A DNA stretch of 64,000 nt from Enoplolaimus lenunculus (Eukaryota; Nematoda; Enoplea; Enoplida; Thoracostomopsidae). The stretch spans positions 310,001-374,000 of the forward strand of contig JASANG010002845.1 in the NCBI GenBank assembly GCA_030248215.1, given 5' to 3'. This document shows, piece after piece, positions 48,092 through 58,480 of the stretch. The translations under genes and the position numbers were made by a program. The notes under the pieces are model-generated. The model made no database searches. It had not been told where the DNA came from and worked only from the letters and a program-made list of their open reading frames with translations. Within the stretch, counting starts at the first letter, position 1. Each line of letters starts with the position of its first letter.

Positions 48092-49115
48092 GCCGCGATA
48101 GCTCAGTTGGCAAGAGCGTTGACCTGGTTCATGGATGGGCGGTCTCAGCCTCGGCAAGCCTCGGGATTTGGCTGGTCTCGGTCTCGGTCCAGCTTTTCTC
48201 GGACTTAGTGGTTTGCCAACCGAGACCAAAAAAACGAAAACGCGATAACCAATCAAAAATTTTCCTTAGATCGTAGCTTAGGCCCGGAAGTCCTTGCACA
48301 TTTCGTCAGCCAACAGATACAGCGGACGATTGTCGAGCACCGCTGCCTGGTTATGCAGCGATTTGAGAAACAGAATGACCCCTCTGGTTGCCTAAAATTC
48401 TATTTTTGATTTGATTTTATTGGGACACAGCAAAGATAAGATAGTTGCATTTTCGCGTTTAAAACATTTAAGGCATCGTTTTAAAAAATTTGGGCCATCT
48501 GCATTTCATGCTATGTTTAAAAATTTTCCAGTCTGTTCTGTTTGTGCGGGAGCAAAAACAACATTATAGCTCTGAATTAGGGATTGTGACCAGGGTGTTT
48601 CGAGACAGTGTGTGGTTGCCAAAAATTCTATTTTTGATTTGATTTATTGTGAGAAAGCAAAGATAGTTGCATTTTCGCATTTAAAACGTTTGAGGCATCA
48701 TTTAAAAAGTTATGGGTCATCTGTATTTACAACGTCATGCTATGTTAAAAATTTTTTCCAGTCTATTCGGTTTGCGCGGGAGCAAAAACAACACTATAGC
48801 TCTGATTTAGGGATTGTATCGAAGGTGTTTCGAGACAGCGTGATTTGTACCGAGCCTATTCGAAGGGTGTTGCGACAGTAGTTAAATTGCATGAAGCGTC
48901 AATTCAAAACAGATAAAAATATTCAAAAGTTTTGTTAAAAAATCTTATTTTTACTTTAGGTAACAGTAAAAAATTACCGAGACAGAGCCAAAAGTCTCGG
49001 CCTCGGTAGGTTGATTCTCGGTGTCGGTCTCGGTCTTGCTTTTTTGACTCAGACCGCCCATCCCTGACCCGGTTAGGTAATGATTGCTGGTTCGAATCCA
49101 GCCGTGTTCAATAGT
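48092..49115 (+). mobile_element. tRNA-derived SINE head (family B) split by a hAT-like insertion
   Basis: Box A (ATAGCTCAGTTGG) lies at about 48,097-48,111 and box B (GGTTCGAATCC) at about 49,090-49,101. They are separated by a 937-bp insert that lands in the anticodon region. Joined across the insert, the two parts resemble the head at 37,952-38,025 (shared CCCGGTTAG and CTGGTTCGA). Confidence 0.75.
48130..49066. mobile_element. hAT-like element (937 bp) inserted in a SINE
   Basis: The ends are inverted repeats: CATGGATGGGCGGTCT on the left and the complement of the right end, CAGGGATGGGCGGTCT. They are flanked by an 8-bp target duplication (ACCTGGTT / ACCCGGTT). Terminal CAGGG and 8-bp duplications are hallmarks of hAT transposons. 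The interior has GTCTCGGTCTCGG-rich ends and a direct duplication of about 230 bp (about 48,388-48,612 and 48,615-48,841). The second unit opens a frame ending GIVSKVFRDSVICTEPIRRV that I do not recognise. No hAT transposase is evident, so it is non-autonomous. Confidence 0.8.
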
Positions 49116-49249
49116 TTAACTACTTTGCAGCCCACAAGATCGCACAATGTTACATATCTATGCTTTTCAAAGCTGTACAATCGGGAAGACCCCTTTTTCG
49201 TGGTGCTGCGGATATTTAGCCTTTCTTAGGTTTTCTTTGAAGGTATGGC

Positions 49250-49317
49250 TACGACGGAAATCGAGCCTCGGACCCTCGCTGTTGAGTCAAGCGCGCTACC
49301 CATTATACCATGCGTTC
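49250..49317 (-). pseudogene. tRNA-like sequence (SINE head)
   Basis: Minus strand box A TGGTATAATGGGTAG and a box B-like GGCTCGATTTCC. The anticodon arm does not fold well. It lies 36 bp before a dispersed GGATGTGGATGTT-type repeat that recurs near 59.5 kb. Confidence 0.5.
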
Positions 49318-49912
49318 AGTACGTATACCAACAATTGTTAAGCGTACGCTCTACCACTAAGATGTTACGAATGTGGATGTTCCGATGTTATAAAATTTTG
49401 GAAAGCGGATTTCTAATTTCATATCTACGGACGTGGATTCGAATTTTTAATGCACGGACAAAAATGAGTTTGAGTTTTAGAACCAATGTTAGTAGTCAGC
49501 TACCTAAACGGAGTTGGCTGCACCTAGCCTCTCTTAGAACTTAAGTTAGGCTTAGACGTTGCCGCTTAGAAGCGAGCTTAAAGTGCGCTTAGACACTCCT
49601 TTAATAACAATAACTTTGTGGGAACAAAATTATTGCAAATGTGAAGTAGGTACTTCTGAAGTAATTTGCTCTGCCTTCACTCCGGTATTTTTTGGTATAT
49701 ATCCGGTTGTTGAACCATGCTGCATATCTGAACTGTGCTGCATATCGCTGTTTGCGTTAGACTTATGCAACTGTGGCAAGCTTGCTGTTGCCTATTTAAT
49801 GAATGCATGCGATAATCGCCGTAACACATGTGCAGTCTAGTTCTACATTTTGTAGTTTTTTTGTAAGATACTAATCGACTGTGTTGTGGGTCAAGGTGTT
49901 CGGAATTGCTCG

Positions 49913-49921
49913 TAATTTTAG
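49913..49921 (+). promoter_or_regulatory. Candidate trans-splice or 5' UTR acceptor before the hexokinase start
   Basis: TAATTTTAG ends 36 nt before the ATG at 49,958. It matches the TTTTAG acceptors used at the gene's internal introns. It may be a spliced-leader site or the end of a 5' UTR intron. Confidence 0.4.
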
Positions 49922-49957
49922 TGGCACCCAGTTTAATTGATTAAGGACTGTGATACG

Positions 49958-52900
49958 ATGGAGTCACTGCCTCAACGAGTTCAGGAGATTCTTGCTCCAT
50001 TTCAAATAAGCAAGGTGAGTTATGCTGAGACAGCTAGCCAAATTTTGGCATCAGCAGTAACCATTTATTCGATTCGGCAGCTTCTGAACTTGTGAGACAC
50101 TTGTTTCAAGTTGATATAGTATGTTGATCAAATGTCTCATGTTTTAGGACAACCTGATGAAAATTGTAGACGGAATGGAAACGGACTTTCGTCGTGCACT
50201 ATCTCCAGCGTACTCTGAAAGCTCTTCTGCGATGCTGCCAACATTTGTACCAAGTTTACCCGATGGAACAGGTGAATGACATGATATATGTGTGTGGAAA
50301 TGCATTGCTACACGCTACGTATTTGGTTTGGTATATACTAAAGTTTACGGTATTTATTTGGTCTTGATAGCTACGTATGGGGTGCAAAGTGGAACTGGAT
50401 TCCTGTATCGGAATCGGAATAGCAAATTTATACCAAGATCGTGATCGGGATCGGAATCGGAACTAGAAATTTAGTGACTGTACGGATAATTTGTATTAAC
50501 AAATATAATATTGATTTAGGGTGTCTGGTGGCTGGCAACAGTTTTTGAAAACGACGCATAAACAAATATTTTGGGTTCTGTAAAGCTAATTACAATCTGT
50601 TATTGATAAGTTAACTCTTCGAGAGCAATTTAATAGATAAACGATACAGACTTATGCAACGTATCACAACAAGTTGAATTAAAATTACAATTTCAACATT
50701 GCAAATCCGTTTAATTGTGCATTCGGAATCGGAATTCCGGTTGCACCCTGTTACGTATATATGCCTGAATCATGGTGCAACTGGAATTCCGCCTTCGGTA
50801 GAAACTCGGGTATATATTTTTCACTATCGTGTTCCGGTGTTAAGTCCTACCCGGTGGTTTTCAGCAGATTTTCTGATATTCTCGGTGTTAATAATTTTGT
50901 GTTTTGCGAAGTAAAGTGAAGCTTCGGCGTATATCTTACGTAAGAACTAATTAGAAAACATGACGCTACCGAAATCTAACAATTTTATTGAATTTCTTAG
51001 AAAACGTAGCACGTTATATAGCATGTTTAACGACAAAATGCTGCAAAGGCTTGTATGGAGATAATGTTTTAAGGAAAATTTAGCTAAAAATTAATTTTTC
51101 GGTATGTATCACTTGTTTTTTACTATTCGATAGAGGGGAAAAATGCAGTATAATTTTTACATTTTGATTCCGTTTCCGGTGTAGTGTTTTTAATTCCGGA
51201 TGTAGTCTGGCTTGGCTTCGTTCTTTCCAAACAATGTAAGGCAATGTTAACCGAAGATGCAGTCAATGTCACATATATCTTGTGAAGGTTAAATTTTGTA
51301 ACTTTAGCGCCTAATTTTGTAGATTTAACGCCTAATTGTATCTTTATTAACTCTGCGTATACTTTGGCCATAAAAATAGCATATGTTCCATGTTTATTTT
51401 GAAATTGAATCATTCGTGAACCATTTCTCATGTAACGATAACAAAAACTTTGCAGTATTTTTAGAAAGTAAGCGTGTTGGAAAAAGTTTAGCTGCAACTA
51501 GGACCGGAACAAAATAACCTGAATTGGCTTTAGTGATTTTTACTGGTTTCATTGAACTGGGCACAACAGCACTTACCCTATTTCCTTGGCCATTACCGGG
51601 AAGGCAGTATTCTGTTTTAACTTTACCAGTTGTAACATTCAGTAGTGTATATTCTTGTAGTATTTAGCCATGCTGCCTTCTTAAGCCATCAGATTTGCAT
51701 TGTAATTTAGAATCTGGGAAATATCTCGCGATGGATCTAAGCGGCTCTGGCGTACGGATACTGATGTTAAGTTTGAGTGGAAATCCGAAAAGTAGAAAAC
51801 CAGATATCCTCAAAAGGCGTTTTGTTTTGACGAATGATATTATGAGTGGCCCTGGAAAACAGGCAAGTATCATTAAAAGTTAATATATTAACAGCGTTAA
51901 TTTCAAATTTTAGAATTGATTAATGTTTTATATATGTTCTTACATTGCTAATGCTGATTACGGACTTGTGAATTCAACAAATATGCCTTTATTTCTGTCA
52001 TTCTAGGTATTTCATGTGTGTCGATCAAGATAATTATGTATAGATTTGTTTTACGGGCAAATGCCCGATTCGCCATTCCATTTTAACGGATTCTCTTAAA
52101 CGTTCGAATATTTTAGCTTTTTGACTTTCTTGCTGATTGCCTCGCTAGATTTCTTGATGAATACCACATGAAAGATGCTGATATGCCGTTGGGTTTTGTG
52201 TTTTCTTACCCATGCCTGTTAAAAAGTATCAAGTCTGCCAAGGTACGTAAGTTTCGTAGGCATCTTTGTGTTTTCTTTCACCAAGTGTAGCATTGTTCAG
52301 AATAGTTCAGGATAACAATGTCGAAGCATTATTACTTGAAAGATAAAAATCGACTGTGGCGTTGTAATAATCGATTAAAAGCTTAAATTTTTGCATTTGA
52401 AAACATAATTTCAGCAAATCATGCATCAAAAATATTAATTTACACACTTCTTTCTCTGTGTTTTCTTGAATTAGTAGTTCTTCGTTGTTTCCGCTAGCCC
52501 ATTTTATGCAACGGGATTAATGACGCCGGTGTAGTAAAAGAAAATTCCGTTTTCTGACTGCATATTATTTTTCGCACAGTATGAAGCGTGGATAGTCAGT
52601 ATATATTTATACAGCGAAAGACAAAGTATTTAGGTATTAACGTGGTTTTGGTTTAAACTCAAAATAAAATTTGAAACTAGTGCAACATGTACGTATGCGA
52701 TGCCGTTATTATGTAATTGGTATGATATGGTAGTAACTTGTTGTCGAGAATGTTTTTTCCGAAAATAGAATTCTTTTCACTACAAAAAATACTATGAAAT
52801 TCGAAGTAGCGTTTATACGGTTTAGATAAAATATATAAATTTTAGCTATTGTGGTGGACGAAAGGTTTTACCGCAGCAAATGTAGTTGGTAATGATGTGG

Positions 52901-55900
52901 TTAGAATGTTGGAAGCTGCGATACATCGGCGAGGGGTAAGTACACTGGTCATTTAATTGGTCTAGGGTAAGTTATCTTTTTATTTTCGCGCCTTTCAAGT
53001 CTGGCGTAATATTGATTGTGCTTATTTATGATTAAGAGGCGTTTTGCGAATTAATTTTGTTGTTCAATTTGTTTGCACAGGTATATATATTAACGTTTAT
53101 TACTCCAACAAATCAAGTTTTTTCACGAACAGGAATTATTTCTTGTCCGACATACTAGAGCTTGAGTGGCCTACCGGTGAGCACTGGTTTTCGGCCATTG
53201 CACGCTTCAGTTAATGATCGGCATTTGCTAAAGATTGAGGGGGCGACTTTGCTTCTTCGTTGGATACCCACCCGCGGAAAGTCTTTCACATGACACACTT
53301 TTCTGCAAAAGTTGAAGGCTCTCCCGCTCCTTCTTTATAGTTTGTAGTGCATGCATCATAGATATTCATGCGTACAACATTCTCTGTTACAAAATTTGCA
53401 CAAGGGGTTGGTCCTGTAAATCTAATACTCAGGTTGCCCCTTCGAATTTATCATCAGGCTGCATCCCTGTTCTAAAGGTTTAAGGAGCGCCTCCTATGGG
53501 TACCCAGTCCTGGAATGTTTTTGAGGAAACGCATTCCCCTGCAAAAGTTGAGGGACACCCCCTTATTCCGCCCGTGTGTATGGTTCATTCAGAATTTTGG
53601 AAGGGCTTCAAGTCCTATAACAATGGTCGACCCCTGGACACCCCCAATATAGCTTCTCCCTTAACTGCACCTCTGTCTTGCCCAACTCCACAACTATAGC
53701 TATAATCTCAACTACACCCCTGTCTTGCAAAGGTTGATGGGTCTTCCCCGTTGGACATCCACCCCTGAAAAGTTTTTCACAGGACGCGCAGTGTGGGAAA
53801 GTTAAGCTGTACCCCTCTTTTACAAAGGTTGACTGGGGCCCACTGTTGACTCCCACGTTTTTCGTCAACCGGGTGACCCCAGTTGGTTGTGCTCGACCTT
53901 CTCGCTTTTCGTCAACTGGGGGACCACCGGTTGGTTCTACTCGACCCTCAAACTAGCACGAATGTGGCTTAAGCGGATTTTTACTTATCAATTTCATAAT
54001 CAAGTTTTGCGAAAACACATCAGGTTTTTAATGTAACAGCTTACTTACAAAATTGAACTAAATGCAACTGTCATCTCGAAATAACATTTTTCAAAGGCAA
54101 ATTTTTCAATATTTAAATGATTATGAATAATTTGCCACAAAACCCTATGAATTCCGTTTCCTGCTTTTTGAATGCATTAACAGGAATTTAATTTTCACAG
54201 GTTAACTTTTGTGTGTGTATATATGTGTGTCGAAACTAAACACTGCACAAAAGTGTAACAGAGCAGCAACAGCAGAAAAAATATTTCTAATAATATATAT
54301 TTGCCTGAATATCAGATTTGATGGTTTGTTCGTACTTCGTACTCGACATTATAATAAGCTAGGCTGTACCACAATGCAAGCTACTGTGCTCAGTTTTTCA
54401 TGATTCAGTTGGGTTCGTTTTGCCACAAATTAAAGTGAATACAATCGGTGTAGCCTAGTAGATTTTACGTATCTTATTGGCTACGTCCGACGTATTAGTT
54501 GTGCTCGGTTTAACAGATTGTAGCAAATGCAGTTGTTTCAAAATAAAGATGAATCAGTTTGAACACAGGCGGGCGAACACGGGTTTCCTTTACTTTCATA
54601 CTGAACTAGTTAATGCTACAATTTAGTGTTGGTTAAAATGTATTTTTAAGAACCAAAAACTTATATTTTTAGCTTTAAACAAATTGTATGTAGTGCTCCT
54701 TACATAAGTACTTGCGACTGTAATAGAAATAATGCTTTGGTGCTATACAAAGTCTTTATTTCGTTAGCGCATGCAGAATTTAATTATATCAAGAGTTTAT
54801 AATTATAGAGCGTGATACTTCGCCATACTCTAAGTTACAAGCATGGAGCATTACACTGTCTAAAATTATTGTTTTTAAGTGTTCAAACATGCTGAATACG
54901 AGTGTTATGTTGTGCTTCTTACATACTTTCTATTGTTATAGAAGTGCTTTGCTGCTGTACATCTGTACAGAGCTTTTCGTTTCGCGAGCTGCATGTCTAA
55001 TTTACAAATCCTAACTAGTTTGTTGCTAACTTTAGGACATTCGTGTTCGCGTCAAGGCAATCATGAACGACACAGTTGCTCAACTCGGTGCAGCGGCGTA
55101 CGAACACGGCCCAGAAACACAACTTGGTGTTGTTATTGGTAACGGATGCAATGCAGCGTACATGGAATGCACTGCTAATTTGACGAAATTTGATGCCGCA
55201 GGTGCTGGATATCCCCACGAAAACGTAATCTGGCAGTTTAGTTTTCACAATGAAACAAATCGTTTTTAAGATTGTAGTTGCGGTTTTTTTGCGTCTAGAT
55301 AAAATGTTTGAATCGAGCTGGCTGAGCTTGGGTCGGTTTGCTGCCGCTCGTTGCCACACGGTACCTCGTATTCTATAAAAATTATTTTCCAACATGACGG
55401 GCGGCGAGTATAGCGTACTCCGGGTTCCATGGGTTTCGTTTAAAGCTTTTTGACATTGTATGTGTGCCTATCCCTCCATGGACCAGAATATTGTGCACAT
55501 CTTCCAGATTCGGGTTTGTACATAATACATAACCGTAGACTCAAAAAACTGGTGTAGCTGAAGTCTTGCTGTTTTTGCGTTAAACCATAACATTCTTAAT
55601 TGTTTGTGCCGTTTTAGATAATCGTAGTCACAGAGTGGGAAGAGTACGGAAACAAAGGTCAACTTGATTTCATTTTAACAGAATTCGATCGCGAAGTTGA
55701 TGAACATTCAGTGCACGTCGGAAAACAAATGTAAGAAGTTTTCAATGTTAGGCTGTGTATTGTATTGTGCCATGAGAACTTTAATTAGAACGGTATGGAT
55801 AATTTATTTATCTTATTACCACGACTGAAAATCTTTATTAAAAACTGACCGTTCAATCAGTATTCGTTCAATGTTAATTTATTCTTTGTCTTTGCACAAA

Positions 55901-58156
55901 TATTGAATATAAAGTCTTCTGCAATAGTACTAAATAGTGTATAGCCATCATAACGGGTTAAATACGAGAAAACATGACTACTTCCGCCAAAGATTGCGAA
56001 AATTACAAGATGTATTAATTTGTGCTGTGCTCTATTAGCGTTAAATAACGCAAAGTTTAGTGCACAAACTACTGAAAAGTTGTACCGTAAACTGTTGTGT
56101 GTGACAATCTTCTTTGAAATTCATACACGTGGTTGATGATGTTGAAGTTGTTGCTGTTGGTGGTGATGGTGTTCTTGTTGTTGTTTATAGTATTTCTGAA
56201 AACAATTTAGATTGTTTAGTATGGTTGTATATGAATGTTTTAGCATTGACAAATTGACTGGCGGCCTCTACTTAGGCGAGCTTGTCCGTCGGGTTCTCGA
56301 TCAATTATGTGCAGACTCAGTGTTATTCGGTGGAGAGCGCTCTGAATATTTGTCGCTACCAGAACGATTCCCATCAAAATATATTGCAGAAATTTTAGCG
56401 TAAGTTCTAACAAACATTCTTTGCATATTTACATTTTTGTGTGTGATGCGTGCAAAATTTTTGTGGTAGTAGGTGATAACTGTTGCACACAGACGCATTA
56501 CCTGAATATTTCAACAAATATCGCTGTTTAAGACATTTCATCAAAATTGCGAGAGAGACAACAATAATCAGCATTTTGCAACATCGGTGTCATTTGGCAG
56601 CTATTCGCACTATTTTCGACTGAGATGACTAATCAAGAAGTTATACTGAATTTAATTCCCATTTGATATTAAAACTGTTGTAAAGAGGAAGTTATGTCAA
56701 TCCGTGGTAATGAAGTATCTGGCTCCGCTACTTTTTGGTGCGGCCGCACTACGTTAACATGGTGTTATTTACTGGACCGCAGTTTCCATCAAGTGGAATA
56801 GTTAACGAAACTCAATTCAATTGAAATTTGTAGTTCATGTTGTCTACCAATATTTTAGAGATGAAGGAGGTGGTCATTTCAAGAACACACGACGAATCAT
56901 AGATGAGCTCCAAATCGAAAATCACCGCACATCTGACTACATTGTCATGCGCGAAGTTTGCCAAACTATATCGCGACGTGCAGCGTGTATAGTTGCCTCA
57001 GGTAACTGGTTGTGTATTTACGCACCGTGTACAATAGTTTTGTGAACATTGCCAGTAGTACTTTTGCAACTAACGCAAGTAAGAGCTTTAATGACCTTTC
57101 TATCGCGGCAATATAGCCGTGATTGCTTCAGGGAGTCGGTGTTTATATTTAACAGATGCGCCCTTCCCAATAATTTTATCATCAGTGTTAGTTTAACTTC
57201 TGTAACTCAATTTGTTTACGAGAGCTTTTCAAAATGACTTTTTAACACAGGCCAATCAATGTTTGTTTCATTTAATCCCTGCAAAAACAGGGGTTCCATT
57301 TTTTTCTTCGGAGAATAACAAATTTAGAATGCTTTAAATTGGATTTGACTGTTAGCTTTATTAAACTAAACAAAGTAAGTTTTGCCTTTTTGGCACTCAT
57401 GCAAGATCTTTATTTACACAGGTTAGTGTCCATGGTTTTTTTATTTCTTGGAGAATGGAAAAACTGTGACAATTTCTTGAAGCTGTATAACACTCATAAA
57501 GTCTTTAGTGCATAGTTTATACGTACTGCTAAAACATAACCCAATTGTTATACCTCACTGTTAGTTTCAACTTGTTTATAGCCATCTGCGCAATTCTAAG
57601 AATAATCAAGAAGCCAAACGTCACAATCGGCGTTGGTGGTCATTTGTATCAGTACCATCCGACATTACGTGGTCTCCTGGAACGTGAAATCCGCGAGCTT
57701 TCGCCGTCATGCATGGTAAGTGCTTTATCAATTGCAGAGTTGGGTATTCATATTTGACTAAAGTAAGGTTGAAATGATGAGTTTTTAATATAAAGTTCCA
57801 AATTGTTACATTTTTAAAATTTTGATAATTTTCGCGTCGTAGCAAGCAATCAAGTTTCTTCTTCTTAGATGCATTTTAATTTTTATTGGACGGTTAGTAT
57901 CTTGTCTTTTGTATTACTTTCCAATCGGAAAGATGTTAACATTTTAAACATGTATATTGTATTGGATTGAATTGATTAGTAGTAATCGTTTGTTTTTCTT
58001 TAGTGGAATATCGTTGATAGTCCTGACGGAACCGGCCGTGGTGCCGCACTAATCGCAGCTGTAGCAGAAAAACTGAAGCTTTCTGAAGGTGATACGGTTG
58101 GTCCACCAAGCGATATGGAAAGCGCGTCGTCGTCCGTTTCAGAACCTCCACTGTAA
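49958..58156 (+). CDS. hxk: Hexokinase family protein with altered nucleotide-binding loops, 11 exons
   Basis: Exons: 49958-50014, 50148-50271, 51711-51862, 52117-52242, 52846-52935, 55036-55224, 55618-55730, 56244-56399, 56859-57001, 57582-57715, 58004-58156. All phases fit, giving 478 residues, normal for a single-unit hexokinase. Hexokinases phosphorylate glucose at C6 with ATP as the first step of glycolysis. Sugar-site motifs are kept: FSYPC (140-144), WTKGF (157-161), NDTV with the catalytic Asp (194-197), Asn222, EW (252-253), DEHS (274-277). Gly-rich GTGRGAAL is kept in the last exon. But phosphate loop 1 reads DLSGSG (69-74) instead of DLGGTN, loop 2 reads GNGCN (218-222) instead of GTGSN, and the adenosine motif reads VGGHLYQ instead of VDGTLYK. 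Exon 3 uses a GC donor (CAG|GCAAGT). It could be a low-activity enzyme or a sugar-binding paralogue. Confidence 0.93.
50379..50750. mobile_element. hAT-like MITE in hexokinase intron 2
   Basis: The left end GGGGTGCAAAGTGGAACTGG and the complement of the right end (CAGGGTGCAACCGGAATTCC) form imperfect inverted repeats. The flanks CTACGTAT and TTACGTAT agree at 7 of 8 positions, as an aged 8-bp duplication. The interior is rich in GGAATCGGAATC words and non-coding. Confidence 0.65.
53200..53960. repeat. Degenerate tandem repeat inside hexokinase intron 5
   Basis: Loosely repeated modules contain 'ttggatacccacccgcggaa', 'tttttcacaggacgc' and 'gcaaaagttgaggg', about 100-250 bp apart, with unusually C-rich stretches for this window. 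Short open frames here have no family resemblance. Confidence 0.5.
53985..54203. repeat. Dispersed repeat, 'ATATTTAAATGATTA' family, copy 3
   Basis: It contains ATCAAGTTTTGCGAAAACA, CATCTCGAAATAACATTTTT, CAATATTTAAATGATTA and GAATAATTTGCCACAAAACC in the order seen at 34.5 and 11.7 kb. It lies in hexokinase intron 5. Confidence 0.65.
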
Positions 58157-58474
58157 AAACAGCTGCAGTATGTACCTATTTGCAGCGACCGACCGTAAAC
58201 TGTTACATGTTACGTAATAGTTTAATGCATTAAATAAGCACAAATCATGACAATGTATACAACCCTGTAGCGCACGCGCTATTATTTTCAGTTGCATTAA
58301 TGCTTCGTTCCGAATTTTGCACAACAGCTGTTTTTCATATATGAAACTTTTGCACAATTAAATTTAACTTGAAACAATCGTGAAAGCAATCGATTACTAA
58401 AATTTGCATTATTTGCAACTGAGACATATCAGTATGTGTATGGTTGTTTTACATTCGACGAATAATTAATATTT

Positions 58475-58480
58475 AATAAA
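58475..58480 (+). terminator. Candidate poly(A) signal AATAAA for hexokinase
   Basis: AATAAA occurs about 320 nt after the hexokinase stop codon, in an AT-rich setting. I noticed no earlier exact AATAAA in the 3' flank. Confidence 0.45.
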
